A stretch of 64,000 nucleotides of DNA from Gymnopilus junonius (GCA_015501075.1 JADNYJ010000143.1:1-64000); one strand, 5' to 3'; counted from the stretch's first letter, positions 22,397 through 34,914 are shown. Numbers and translations are program-made. Notes: generated by a model not told the origin, from the sequence alone.

Positions 22397-22951
22397 CTTG
22401 AGGTCCAAAGCCAAATTCCGCGTCATGCCCAGCAACCCTGCAGAGAACGTCGCCACCGCACTCCAATTCTCCCTTGGCTTATCGGCGACAACCCCTGCCG
22501 TCAATACGATACTGCATTCCACGCTCTTGGGGTTCGTGAGGTACCTGCACCCCACTTTCACTGCGAGCATGGCTGCAAACGACCGGACCTGCCCCGCAGC
22601 GATGATTTTCTCGTAGGTGATATCCTGAATAGGCGTAATCGCCAGCTTATCCCCTGCGGTGTACACAATATGGTCTACTTTCCCTACTTGCTCAAATAGC
22701 TTCTCGAGGTTCTGTTCGACAGCTGGAGAGGATAAATCGGCGGTGAAGCCGCGTGGTTTAGGAGCGTTGGGGTAGCTGGCCTGCAGACGCGCTAGGGCGG
22801 AGTCGATGCTGGATTGTCGTTGGGATGAGACGGTTACAGAGCCCCCGGACGAGAGGACGGCCTCAGCGACGCCAAAGCCGATGCCGGAGGTCCCGCCGAT
22901 GATGAGGACGTGCTTGTTGGCGAGTTTTTGGAATTTGTCGGTGGGGGACAT
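22393..22951 (-). pseudogene. SDR oxidoreductase, N-terminal part (split by retroelement)
   Basis: The chosen start at 22951 (MSPTDKFQKL) puts the Rossmann nucleotide-binding motif GGTSGIGFG at residues 17-25, the normal place; an upstream in-frame ATG exists at 23125 but adds a non-conserved tail. Further blocks are DHIVYTAGDK (NAG-equivalent) and SAGLLGMTRNLALDLKP, where translation meets the LTR. The usual YxxxK catalytic pair is not present in the expected helix (FSAGLLG replaces it), so the ancestral enzyme belongs to an atypical SDR branch or had another reaction. The gene should now be inactive: any product from this half ends at a stop within the LTR. Confidence 0.85.
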
Positions 22952-23194
22952 TATGTTTCGAGTAGTTGACCAACGGTTGAGATTGTTGAGGTCGTTTTTA
23001 TGCGATAGGTGGAGTCGTTGGTTGGAGTCATTGTAAGCTGACAATACCAGAACAGCGCTTGGCCCGAATCCGTTGAGAACAAGGCTCAATGTTGCCGAAC
23101 GAGGCGCCTTCGGAAGGCGCATCAATTACGTAAGCGACGCGCCCAACGTCTGTAGCAGCGAGCGCGGTGTTCTCACGGCATAGGCAATGATACC

Positions 23195-23305
23195 AACTTA
23201 TGAAATCATTTCAAAACTTATGATATGATCTCAAAAATTTATGATATGGCTCTCAATTTAAATGATATTCGCTCAAACTTATGAAACGGCATATGATACG
23301 GCAAG
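23195..23305 (+). repeat. Degenerate tandem repeat
   Basis: Four to five imperfect units of about 25 bp built on CTCAAAACTTATGATATG appear in series. Unit boundaries drift; no coding sense is seen. Confidence 0.55.
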
Positions 23306-24965
23306 TCGATAAGCTAACAGAAATCTCCGCTGGCACTTACCGTGATGCAATCATAAAAGTGGAAGCCACGAGTCATCATCCATCCATTTGGACGCCCTTT
23401 TTTCTTGAGTTATTGGGGAAGATTGATTGTCGATTATGGAGTGAGTGAAATTGGAACTGATAGGAATTTAAAAGGTAAGATTACGCTGGTCAAGGGTTGA
23501 TATGGATACTGATACGGTCTCACCTTCTGAATTTGGAATATTTCAAGAATAGATTTATGTAGCTAGTGAGAAGGAATGACATGCTCAGTAGGAAGTTTGA
23601 TTACTGGGACTAATAAGGTCGTTCCGCCTCTATCATAGCCTCGATCCTTAAAATGTGTAGATCGATGTTGCGTCAGCTAGCCTCCTAGGATACTCGTACT
23701 TGGAGTATATCTGCTCAACCTTACCATAGGAAATCCTCGGGCATACTTATAGGGGTGCTCCCGAAGATTGCGGGGACTCGTTTATTGACCTTGCTTCGAG
23801 ACTGATAAGTATCGATAGGTGTTCCATGATCTAACATTACGCCGTATCCGCTCAAATACGGAGGTTATGGATCAGGTATGTAAAGCCCTAGTAAGTTGAT
23901 GGGCCAGAATTTTCGTTGTGAACAATTGTATACACCAGACTCCAACGCATCGGTATGTCGAAGGGCTGAAATTCATGCTCGTGAGTTACCCATTTGGTCG
24001 AACAAGGGATCGAGCTTTCAAGAGGCGTAAACCTTTCTAAATCTGGAACATATGATAAATTTAGCTTCGCATGCCTTTTTCATTTTTCGCACAGCTTCGG
24101 GGCAGGAGGGTGAACTTCTAAATTCTAATCCAGTCAAACAATCATCTTCCAGTGCATGTAATTATAAGGCGCGGCGATTTTATTGTGACGTAGAACCCAC
24201 AGACAACAGCCCTGCGTGTATGTACAGCCTCATTCACTGATTTATCGGGTCACTGTTTGCCTGTACGAAATCCGATTGGGAACTTGAAGACTTCGATAAA
24301 TGATCCGTTTAGGTGTGTTTTTTTCGGCATTTAATATCTCACACGACGTCCAAGTTTAAGAGGGTGATAACAGCGATTACGGACGATATTTATAACCGTG
24401 AAAACCTTGATGCACCGTGCATGAGTCAGAAGATGACGAATCGATTAAGTAGCAGAAGCATGAGCCTAGGAACTAGGCAAATAAGTAAAGTCTGGTATGC
24501 AATACTAATCATTCTGTTCATTGTGTACGATTCCTACTCTCATCTCGCTATGGATTTGTGGTCCGCCATAATGAGCACCAAACTGGGATCATTCCGCCTG
24601 ATCGAGCTCGATATGGTAAGTGAAGCTCTGCCACCCTCCGCGCCTCAGCTTCCGTCCCGTAATCTGTTCCCAAGCACCGCTTTTCGGGAGGTGATTTCTT
24701 TATTTATTGTGCTAAGAAGGAAGCATAAATGGTCTTGCGACAATACCCGTTATTATTGAAAGCCAAAAGCGCATTGGCCCACAAAATCCTCAAATAGCAG
24801 TGTTCGGCCCACGTGCACAAAAGAAGCCCTCCTGACCAAATAAACACCGCACTGTCAAATTAGGCATTGTTCTCTCTTCCTTATATACGCCCATCCCTTC
24901 ACGCCACAGCAGACCAACTTATCCTTACCCTCCTCCAACGCAAATTTCATCTTGTTCTCTTCTGA
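23306..24965. other. Intergenic, no supported gene
   Basis: Many stops in all frames. A 148-codon ORF at 24313-24759 shows no domain and no codon bias and was not accepted. The last 100 bases hold a TATATAC-type box (about 24882) and a C/T-rich leader for the gene at 24966. Confidence 0.5.
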
Positions 24966-26701
24966 TGCAAATCACACCACCCAGCACCACTCAGGCGCAA
25001 GGCCCTTGCCCTACAGACTCTAGGTGAGTTTAGGTACAGCACTTAGTCTGATAAATGCTCATCGACATTCATCTCAAAGTGCGACTACCAATGCCATAGG
25101 TCCAGATCCAACGTCGACCACTAACGGTACTGGACAGGTCCCCGCTACCACTAGCAACCCGATAGGCCCAGGTTCTTCGTCAATTAATGACGCCACACAG
25201 CAAGTAAATAGCTCGAATAACGACTCTAATGACTCCTCTATCATAGGTAATATCATAATATTCCTAGATAACATCGAAGGACGCGTCTAATAGCTTTATC
25301 ACCAACACAGAAACGCTCATGCATGCAGCAGTTCTGATGAGAGAGACTCCAATTCTTCAAGACATAGTCGACCTCATGCCATCGTTTATTGAAAATTTCA
25401 GGGTTAGTTATATCGTACGCCATTACCATACAGGATGGTTTCACTGACAGTGGCCCTTCTATAACATAGGATGTCAAAGAGAACAGAGCCGCTCTGAAAG
25501 CACTCGCACAATCGTGCAGTACCGTCGTGTCTGCCTTGCATCAATCCTATCAGCACGCACAAGTGAAAGATCAATGGGTTGCCAGAAACTTCTTGCTGAT
25601 CAGTGAATTTCAAGGGTACGTGGTAATTGAAAAGTCCCCAGGCTTCTGTGCTGATACGCTGGGATAGGGAGTTGATGGACGTCCAAACCTTTTTGGCGGA
25701 GACGAGGAAAAAAAGATTACCTATGCGTTTTGTGACCTCCCACTCGGAGAAGAAAAGGATCCTCGAGTATCAAGAAAGGTTGGAGACGGCGCTCAATAAA
25801 TTTAAGGTACATCCTTTTCCACGGTCGGTCCGTACTATCTTCGCGTACTAATCTAATCTTTCCTAAATTATTAAAGGTTCGAGCACATATTGGCGCCAAT
25901 GAAGGCTTAGACCAAGCTCTCCGGGAGACCCATGAGATTAGGGAACTTATTTTCCAAATGTCACACGCTAGCAGCAGCTCTGATGAAACCCTTTCGACAA
26001 CATCGACGTTGGACTCCTCGACGGAAACGCTGGATTACGTCGACGGACATTCAACCCAAGACGGAAAGGGCACGGTCGACGCTACTCTACCATCCTTTCA
26101 CGTTCCCTCCGAAGAGCACCCTCACAGTGCAACTACATCTAATACTTCGAAAAGGGACGAGCAGCGTCGGAACTATGCCGAAAAACTGAAAGAGCTCGAA
26201 AGGCTCAAGCTCAAGTTGGAATCATTGGAAGCCCAAAGCGTCGATAAGAAACAAAAGCACAAGCAGCACAGGAAAAAGAAGCCGAATATGAATACGGATA
26301 TGGAACCTGAGTACGGTCCCTCAGCTGGAACGTGGAATCAATTTAACTATACCTGGGGGACTAATCCTCCGCCTTCGCCTTACGCTCGTTTCGATTCGGA
26401 TCCTGGTTTTTCTTCTTTCCCCTTTAACCATCACTTCTCGTATCCCGGGTATCCTATGCCTGGATATGGACACTTCTCGTATGCGCATGGAGTGCCCATG
26501 CCCAACTCGTTCGCGAGTATAAATGTTGCAGATCCTGGCAATGCGCTTGTCAATGTTAACAGCGGGAACGTTTCTTTTTCTTCTGTCTCGAACGTCGGGA
26601 ATGACTTTAGTGTTAGGTTTGGTAAGTCATTTATTATTTTTATGGTTGACTTATGATACTTAAAAGTGTTATTGTGAATAGGTAGGAGGGATTCGGATTG
26701 A
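24966..26701 (+). CDS. Helical N-terminal (MLKL/HeLo-like?) protein with Asn/Gly-rich C-terminal motif
   Basis: Several exons, including splices at 25021/25080 and 26621/26682 (stop TGA 26699-26701). A Ser/Thr/Asn-rich leader is followed by a helical region (ETLMHAAVLMRETPILQDIV; ENRAALKALAQSCSTVVSAL; MDVQTFLAETRKKRLPMRF; SEKKRILEYQERLETALNKF) whose pattern resembles the four-helix N-terminus of fungal MLKL/HeLo-like proteins. Next come an acidic Ser/Thr region, a coiled coil (EKLKELERLKLKLESLEAQS), a Lys-rich stretch, an aromatic Pro/Tyr/Phe-rich part, and a C-terminal VNVNSGNVSFSSVSNVGNDF. One exon border near 25240-25285 does not fit in phase. The domain call is by eye. A role in regulated cell death or allorecognition is only a suggestion. 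Confidence 0.55.
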
Positions 26702-27154
26702 CACCCCGTTGGAAACGACACTTTGAAGTTGATTGTAATGTATTCTTGATAGAGTAATGAGTCAGAGTACTGCGTTTCAAGTACTTACACGTATCATGGA
26801 CCCCTTAATCATGTATGTATGTACATCCTGTATCTTATGGTCAATCTGATTTTTGAATCCCGTAATTTTTTGTAATGACTGTGCTATCTGACCTGGAAAT
26901 GGTCTAAAATACGAATAAAGTCTGGCTTACGACCTAGAGGAAACTTCTGTAGGCTGAAGATGACGGTCGTCTTCCAGAGCAGAAGGTACGTGCAGCATTA
27001 GCCATTACGGCCAATATGGTGCTTTATGGAGCGGGAGGAGGTATTTTCCGACCCGACACAATCGGTATCAGATTGTACTAATTTACATAGAGGATGGGGT
27101 ATTGAAAAAAAAATTGGGATATCTAAATGAACCTAGCCAACCTCAACAAAAGCC
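26702..27154. other. Intergenic between convergent genes
   Basis: AT-rich, with AATAAA-like signals for both neighbours. No gene seen. Confidence 0.5.
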
Positions 27155-29107
27155 TCAAACATCTACCAAGCCTCCACTCATACTCCTCCGAACGACCCTC
27201 ACAACACTCACCACTCCTCTCCCACCCGCTCGCCCGCCAGCCGCGACTTTTTTCGCACACCAGTGAATTCCATAAACAAGGAACTGCAGGCTCATGATAA
27301 TGCCGACAAGGAAAGACAGCATGAGGACCGCGGAGGGCCAGGCATCGTAGGCTACGATGCCGAGAAATGCCATGAGAGAGAGGGCGGAGAGGAAGGTGCA
27401 GAAGGTGGGTGTACGTGAGGATAAGGAGAAGAAGAAGTGGGAGGAGTAGAGGTCGCGGGAACGGGACTGGGGGAAGATAGTTTGGTTGGTTGGGTGAGGA
27501 CGCAGGAAGAGAGAGAGTTTGGGATGACGTACCATAAATGTGGGTAAGTCAGCCCAGCCGTATCGGAGGAGAAACCATGCATCGCAGGCGATCCCGAGGC
27601 CGGAGGCGATGCTGCTTGTGGCGATTGCGCTTTTAGCCCAGGAGTCGACGTTGAAGATAGATCCGGGGGATATAGAGAAGACGGCGGTGTCGACACTGTA
27701 GCATATAAATCGGTCAATGAAGTAACTTTTTAAATCGAACTGGAACATACGCCGCCAGTGCAAGGAGCTGAATGACAGGCAGGTACATAAGCCATTGAAT
27801 ATCCGTAATCAAAGGAAAAAAAAACAAATAAACGTACCAATCCACCAATGAACGTCCACTCCGCCTGAAGTCTCCTGGCTACCGGCTCAAAGTCTTCCTC
27901 CCGCTCTGCTGCTGACATTTCACGATACATGGTCACTGAAGATAGGACGCGCTCGATCCTTGTCATGTTAGGCGGCACGGTGATTTTCTCCGTGTATAGT
28001 GGGAGAGGAAGATCGGAGAAGGCGACCCAACCATCACCACCAGAGTCGAAATTTATGTATTGCCGGAGCCTGATAGGTACGGTGGGCTCTCCGAATATGG
28101 GTCTTCTTCATCCACACAGTGTTGCTGTGGTCGTCTTGTTGATTTTCAGGGGAGAATTCGTCATCAGTCTCATAGGAAGAAATGTCGTCGTCCGAGTTGA
28201 TGGCGTATCCTTTTACTTTTCGTCGTCGGATTCCAGACTGGGGAGGAGAAGATGTGAAGTGTTCCACTGAAAGGTCATCCAATGGGTTATGGTCTGTCCT
28301 GACAGAGGCCGAGTCATCGGTATCATCTGACGTTTGCACTTTCAGTATCTATTTGGTTGACAGAAAGCTTGCAACTAACGCACCTCCTGAACTACCGCTG
28401 TCCTGCCAGGGTGGTTTGGTCCTGTTCTCGTAATCCCGTTCGTCGCAACCCTCAGGCGCCTTTATCCTCAATCGAAGTACGGCAACCTCTCTGGGGCCTT
28501 CCTCGACTGGACGCGCCAGCGCGCTCAACACTACGACACTGTAGCTTGACTTCGAGCTCTGGTAAGCGGAAACAATGTCAGTCAATGCAAGGGAGAAGAA
28601 TATTCTGAATGACTAACTCGAGTCCGTCCCCTGCTTCTTTAGTAGCTCGCCGAGGCAGTGTGATGCGGAAGCGACAAGGATCTTCCGTTTCTTCTTCTTG
28701 CTTTGTGAACGGTACCAGACTTGAAGGTGTACTTGAGAAGAAGAGCGGGCGTCGGAGCTGTTAAAAGGTTTAGTTAATCCTGACTTGAGCTTTTTCCGTC
28801 TTGCAGGCTTGAACGCTCACAATTTGAAGATTTCCTTTTGGTTGACACATTGGCCGTCGACTCCCAGAGTCGTTTCGTAGGTGTAATGTTTGTCGACTTC
28901 CACAGTCACGATTGGGCGCCACGCCTTTTCAGGGCGCATAAGGCGCAAGCCCTCTAATAGGATAACTGCGTAAAAAAGGGGCTTAGTATCAATCGAAGGA
29001 TTCAACGCAAAACTTCTTACTGGTTAGGTGCCATGGTCTGGAAGTAGGATATTGGCAGTAAGAACGGGTCGGAATACATGGTACACGGCTTACTCTTGTT
29101 CGTCCAT
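27155..29107 (-). CDS. C2-domain protein with C-terminal membrane segments
   Basis: The ATG at 29107 opens two tiny exons (29094-29107, 29021-29037), then 28821-28965, 28619-28757 or so, and longer ones. Together they read MDEQEPWHLTIILLEGLRL, RPIVTVEVDKHYTYETTLG, DGQCVNQKEIFKF, SSSQVHLQVWYRSQSKKKRK and HCLGELLKKQGTD, a C2-like beta sandwich. An acidic linker follows (EFSPENQQDD), then YINFDSGGDGW, TEKITVPPNMTRIERVLSS, and an all-membrane end: WTFIGGLLLALAAVDTAVFS, SAIATSSIASGLGIACDAWF, FLGIVAYDAWPSAVLMLSFL. This plan occurs in many mushroom genomes as a hypothetical family; it may tether lipid-binding C2 domains to a membrane. Frame slips near 28490, 28105 and 28070 can be cured by one-base changes in runs. 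Confidence 0.65.
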
Positions 29108-30121
29108 GGTGTTATGTTTCGCTAAAGAGACATGATATGGTTACACAAGATGTGGAAGTCGTTGGTAAGGACGAAGCCCAGGTCGGCCAGCAATCACGGT
29201 AGGCTGTGCAGTGCTGTGCCTGGGACAGCCCTGGGCTCTTCGGCGAAGTCCGAAGTTGCAATCAACGTTGAGCTCGCCAGTTTTCGCCACAGACGACTCC
29301 TTCATCTCCTGCTCAGTGTGGTCGTCGGCTCTTGAGGCCTACTCTCTAAACGAATGATACATCACGATAAGCTACCATTTTTATTTCAAGTCTCTCAACC
29401 TTTCTTGAAACGTCTTCGATAAGCAGGCTATGGGGTTGTCGATTCCCAATGACTGAGCCAAGCACAGACCGCGTCTCTTTGGCTGATTTGCCCAGCCAGA
29501 GTCATTGAGTTGGAGGCTTATTGGGTATTACTATATAATCTTGTTATGAGGGAGAAGATTTCAGAGATGCTGACATCACATCCGTCGTCTTTCTTGGAAT
29601 GACGATTATGGCAACGTATGGTACGTTTTTCGTTTTCTTTTTCTAGCGCATTAATGCTTAATTTCTTCGAAGTAGAACCTCTTAAAGTTCGTACATACAG
29701 TGATGAAAAGCGACAGTTATGGGCCTGTCGTAGCCGGATTACCCATGGTGGATATAACAATCGGCCTGTGACTGCAGACATCCTTTCAGTCGTCCGTGTA
29801 TTGTAACAAATGCAGATCTTCCACAATCGTTAATCCGGATTTTTTTGGACCTTTAGTGGTCGGAGCAGTGCAACAGTGAAGTCAGCTAATATAATTTTAG
29901 CTCATATAAGACTTGCATAGGTCAGGCCGTCGGCGGCCAGAACAACAATCTCGGCAGCCTCAGCTTGAGAATGTTGCCAGTCTATTTTTACTACTCACGC
30001 TATCAAATACGTCATACCGCAGCTCCAGGCAGTTCCTCGCCCCAATCCTTCCCAGCCAAAATACAGAAATTCGACGCTTCACACTTGTACTTGCATATTG
30101 AAGTACGAAAATAACACTATC
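29108..30121. other. Intergenic between divergent genes
   Basis: Shared upstream region of the C2 protein (-) and the acyl-CoA synthetase (+). A short ORF (minus, 29518-29826) has no recognisable domain. No RNA gene seen. Confidence 0.45.
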
Positions 30122-32539
30122 ATGAACAAGGCCGCACGACCAAAAGGATACTTTGGTAAAGGAACCGTCGAGGTTGCACCTCCCGAGCGTCCCGGCGAAG
30201 GAGGCATTCGTCGTCTAGAGGTCGAGAAAGACGCACTCGTTACCGAACCAGTACCAGGAGTTTCGACTATCCCTGACATAATATCCTACGCTGCACAAGA
30301 ACATGGTCAGAAGAGAGCATTAGGATGGAGAGATGTGACAAACATTCACGAGGAAAAGAAGCAGACCGAGAAAGTCGTGGACGGGAGGGAAACGACAGAG
30401 ACCAAGACATGGAAGTATTTCGAACTTAGCGACTACCACTACATGGACTATTCTCAGTTCAGAGATGCTATATCTGAAATTGCTCGAGCATTGGTGGATT
30501 TTGGCATAGGGTCAGACGATGTCTTTGATATCTTCGCCCAGACGAGGTGCGTCTTCTTCACCTTGCGCATTTTCTTTGACTTCTGAGGTAACTTGTAACC
30601 TCATATAGTCCCAGCTGGCAACTATATCAAACGCATGCGCCCTTATATCTACTACGATCACCACTGCTTATGAGACTCTTGGTGAATCTGGTCTCGCCCA
30701 CTCTTTGAACGAACCTAAATGCGTCGCCATCTTCACCAACTCCGAACACCTACCAACCGTCCTCAAAGTTCTTCCTACATGTCCACAGTCAAGTACGTCT
30801 TCTACGATGGACATCCAGATACTTCGATCCTCGACAAATCCAGTCCATACGTAAAACGAACTCGACTTCCTATGCAGCCGCTGCTTCAGGCGGTCAGACC
30901 TCATCCATACGTGCAGTTCACATCGACAAACTGCGTTCTATAGGACGAGATCTCCCTCTTTCCATCCTCACCTCTCGTCTCCCAACACCAGATACCAGAG
31001 CGTGCATCATGTATACCTCAGGTTCAACTGGTGATCCAAAAGGCGTGATCTTGACGCACGGAAACTTGGTAGCGGCCGTTGCAGCTGTCAATCTGTCTTT
31101 GGCCCGTACCTTCCTCCAGGCGGTCGCTATATCGCCTACTTGTCCCTATCCCATGTCCTTGAGTATGTTGTTGAGCTATGCGCCGTCTTCGTTGGAATAG
31201 CTTGCGGGTATGCTCGTCCCAAAACGCTCACGGATGATAATATGAGGAATTGTGTAGGGGATTTGAGGGCGCTCAGACCGAATGTCATGTTTGGTGTTCC
31301 TGCTGTATGGGAAACGATACGGAAGGCGATCGTTTCTCAAGTCGATTCGGGAGGTTCTTTGGTTAAGAATTTATTCAACCTTGTGATTGGAGTGAAAAAG
31401 TTTGCGGGAGGACGGGTACCGGTTCTCGATTGGGCCATTGACATTGTCGTGCTGAGTAGGATAAAGGAAACTGTCGGTGGGGATATACACTTCGCTGTGA
31501 ACGGTGGGGCAGGAATCAGCAGGGATACCCAGGAATTTTTCAATCTCGCTGTCATGCCTTTGACGCAAGGTAAAGAACATTCCTGTGCCGACGTTTATTA
31601 CAACTATTTACGATAATTATTTAGGTTACGGTCTGACGGAAACTTGTGGAATGGGCGCTTTCCTCCCGCCTGATCTTCTTTCTCCATCGACATACGGCAC
31701 TGCCGGAGTTCCTGGGCCGTCTCTGGAAATCAAGCTCATTGACTGTCCCGAAATGGGATATTTCTCCAATCCAGAAGCTCAGGATGGTTCTGGGTTTTCA
31801 GATAGTGTCGGTGGTGTTTCTACATCGAATTCTTCCCATCTTCCCCAGGGAGAGATTTGTTTACGAGGCACGTCTTTGACGAAAGGATACTTTAATCGCC
31901 CAGATTTGAATGCAGATGAGGAGATCTTTACCAAGAATGGATGGTTCAGGACGGGTGATATTGGCCAGTGGAATGTGGATGGAACGTTAAGCGTTATTGA
32001 TAGGTTAGTGATTTGGCATACGATGCTTATATAAACCAGGCGACGACAATTGATGTTTGTTTTAGAAAGAAGAATTTAGTCAAGCTCAAGACTGGAGAGG
32101 TACGTCCTTCATCGTCTTGTAGTCCACTTTTGAATACTCACCACTTCTAAATCAGTACATCGCCATTGAACGGCTCGAAACGATTTATGGCTCATCTGAA
32201 TTCGTGTCAAATATCTGCATCTACGCCACTTCCACCATGCGCCAACCTCTCGCCATCATCATACCCCGAGAAAAGAACCTGAGAAACGCGGTCGAATCTT
32301 CCTCCTCTATGGACTTGTCGCAGATCTGCGCCGACAAAGCTGCGCGAGGGCTTGTATTGTATGATCTGACTCAGCTCGCCAAGAAAAATGGGTTTGCGAG
32401 GATGGAGGTTCCTTCAGATGTGATTTTGACTGCACAAGAGTGGACGTCGAAGAATGGATTGGTGACTGCTGCTGGGAAGGTAAATAGAGCGAAGATTGAG
32501 GATGAATTTAGGAAGGAGATCGAGAAATACCAGAAGTAA
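30122..32539 (+). CDS. Long-chain acyl-CoA synthetase (AMP-binding family), frame disrupted
   Basis: Activates long-chain fatty acids to acyl-CoA with ATP, at ER, lipid droplet or peroxisome. The ATG at 30122 gives MNKAARPKGYFGKGTVEVAP. Motifs: the P-loop-like YTSGSTGDPKGVILTHGN (from 31012), VMFGVPAVWETIRKA, GGAGISRDTQEFF, GYGLTETCGMGAF (31624), GWFRTGDIGQWNVDGTLSV and the Lys-bearing KKNLVKLKTGEYIAIERLET near the end. At least four introns (30547-30608, 31570-31623, 32005-32066, 32101-32156). Four one-base losses in runs (about 30624, 30785, 30837, 31101) break the frame within 480 bp, while the amino-acid sequence on either side is well conserved. I read this as assembly error; the alternative is a recent pseudogene. 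Confidence 0.88.
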
Positions 32540-32786
32540 AGAAATTTGAAGTAGGCGGTATAACCCTGTGCAATGGAATTTATTTTGTAATTTTATTTCC
32601 GCCTCATGGGGTATATTTGTATGAAACAAACCCCAGCAATGATGTTACGCCCCAAGACGGAGTTTGTGAATAAGTCGAGGGGCGCCAGACGTTTGCTAGA
32701 CGTGTCAATGACGCGTGATGAAGATAGCACACGTGCTACTATTGCACGACGCGTCAGTCACTCCTGTTACTGTCACTTCTACGTGT

Positions 32787-33819
32787 ATGACCACGACCAT
32801 GACCTCCATCACTCGAAATCTCCCTTGGTTTGTCAAAGACCTGGGTGTATCCATCGTAGGAGAGGTAAGATGTGTAGATTTATTTACTGCATGTATATGT
32901 TTACCTATTCCCCCTATTCTACGTCCAGGAATGCTATACATCGCTCGTTGCCAACCTCAACGTATCTGATGTGAAATGCCTCAAGTATTCGTTATCCAAA
33001 GGCCTAGGTATTGGGATAGTTATGGGGGGGTCGATCATGAAACTGCCGCAGGTTCTTTTGAGCAAGTTTCTTCTTGCCTTCTATTGGAAAAAAATTTAAC
33101 GGGTTCCTGTCGTAGTTGCGAAAGCCCGTTCAGCTCGCGGACTCTCACTTTCTTCATATGTCCTTGAAACGCTTGCATACGCCATCACGCTATTCTACTC
33201 GATGAGGAACCACTTTCCATTTTCAACCTATGGCGAAAATCTATTCCTTACGCAACAAAATATTCTCATCACCCTCCTCATCGTCTTCTATGCCCCAACG
33301 CATCAACGAAAATCTGAAGCAATGTTACTATCTACTGTTCTTGTCCTCATTGGCCTTGCTACACTCTACCTCGTACCTTTATCTTTTCTCTCCTTTCTCC
33401 AGGTTTCGACTCTCCCTCTCTCGCTCGTGTCAAAAGTCCCGCAAATTAGGCAAAATTATCGTTCCAAATCGACTGGCCAACTCTCTTCATTTGCGGTGAT
33501 AAGTCAAATTGTCGGGTGCCTTGCGCGTCTGTATACCACGATGACTGAACTGGACGACCCCATTGTGTCAGCCGGATTTTTCCTCGCTCTTGTCCTGAAC
33601 ATGGTACTTGGAGCGCAATTGTGGATCTACAGGAACGATCGTGGCCTGAGCTCCATGCCAGAACCCGAGTTGAAGGAGATCCATGTTTCCAACGAATTTT
33701 GGAGTGGTGTTGCGGGTGATCGCGTTGCTGTGACCTCGCCTTCATCTACCATGTATCATCCGATGGCGTCGACGATTCAACACACCTCCAGATCATCACC
33801 TCCTCCGGCCCACCATTAG
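32787..33819 (+). CDS. MPDU1-like PQ-loop membrane protein
   Basis: Homologue of mannose-P-dolichol utilisation defect 1, an ER multi-pass protein needed for use of dolichol-linked sugars in glycan synthesis. Exon 1 (32787-32864, from ATG in MTTTMTSITRNLPW), exon 2 (32929-33051) with ECYTSLVANLNVSDVKCLKY and GIGIVMGGSIMKLPQ (first PQ loop), and exon 3 from about 33116 with SARGLSLSSYVLETLAYAIT, HFPFSTYGENLFLTQQNILI and the second loop SLVSKVPQIRQNYRSKSTGQ, then two more membrane spans and a polar tail to 33819. The exon 2/3 border is one base out of phase, probably another lost base. Confidence 0.85.
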
Positions 33820-34914
33820 GCAAACGATGGTCGCGCAAAGTCGAGTAATCTGGTTATGACTGACGTCGATCTTCCGCGACCTCCATATGTAGATTGTTTT
33901 CTGTCATACCCCCTTCCCTTAACTTATTTGCGTTATTTAACATTCCGTGCCTTCTCAGAATTGTTCTCGTTCTCTATCCCTGATATCTTACACCGCCGCA
34001 AAATTATTGAATTTCGCAATACCGGCAGAAATGCATGACAGTCAATCAGTTTATGCTCTTCTTTGGGTGGACTTCTGGAAAAAATCTTGGTCGTCATAAA
34101 ACAACGACAAAAGGTGCGCTTTCCAATTACTTTCAGTTTTGGAATTTAATGAACACTCGACATTGGGTAGTTCTAGAGTTACATAGCACCTGGCGGGTGT
34201 CTGTGACCTCACTGAGGGATGAATCGTTGGCCGCCATTCCAGACAACTTTTTTCGAAACCATAAGAATAGGCTGGCGGCTAGTTACTCCCAACACCGCGC
34301 TATCCAGAACATAATAGAAATTGGCGATTCGCTATGAGCATCAGAGCGTGATTCTGCGAGGTTTATCCGCACTAGAGCCAATGTCAGGTCCTTCGCGTTT
34401 GTGCGGCCACACAAAGCTTCGCGATTAAAAGACAGTCATTCTCAAGACTTCCGAATCAACATCTCTAAGTTCCGATTGGCCACATTTGAAGCTTGCATTT
34501 GACCTTGACGTGACAGACAGAATTTCCATGATGATCAGATTTCTAGATTTTGCTAGGACTGTGACGTCGTACGGTCAGGGGCATATATATATGTTGGTCA
34601 TCGCAGTGCTCAGATCACCTCCTTTCTGCGTTTCCGATATGCATCTCTTCCACGTCCTTTCCACCCTCTGTCAATATTGTTTAACAAACCCTTCCTCGTA
34701 CGAGCTTGGTCATTAGGGCCGACATTAAGGTGAGTTGGACAATCAGGAATGTCGACCGCTCAGTGTCATTTCCTTACTGCAACCTTCCACTCTAGAGTTG
34801 AGATACAACACATGCGCAGATCCCGGTCTAGCCGAAGTATAAAAAACTGGTTTCAGTGCCTCTCAACGAGCTCACGTATTCCAACGCGCTTCCGTCTACA
34901 TCAACGAGAATATA
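33820..34914. other. Intergenic, no supported gene
   Basis: Only short ORFs without domain. No repeat seen. Confidence 0.45.

Noticed and set aside
24313..24759. 148-codon plus-strand ORF with one hydrophobic stretch
   Set aside because: No domain, no splice neighbours and no similarity recognised; a single span is not enough.
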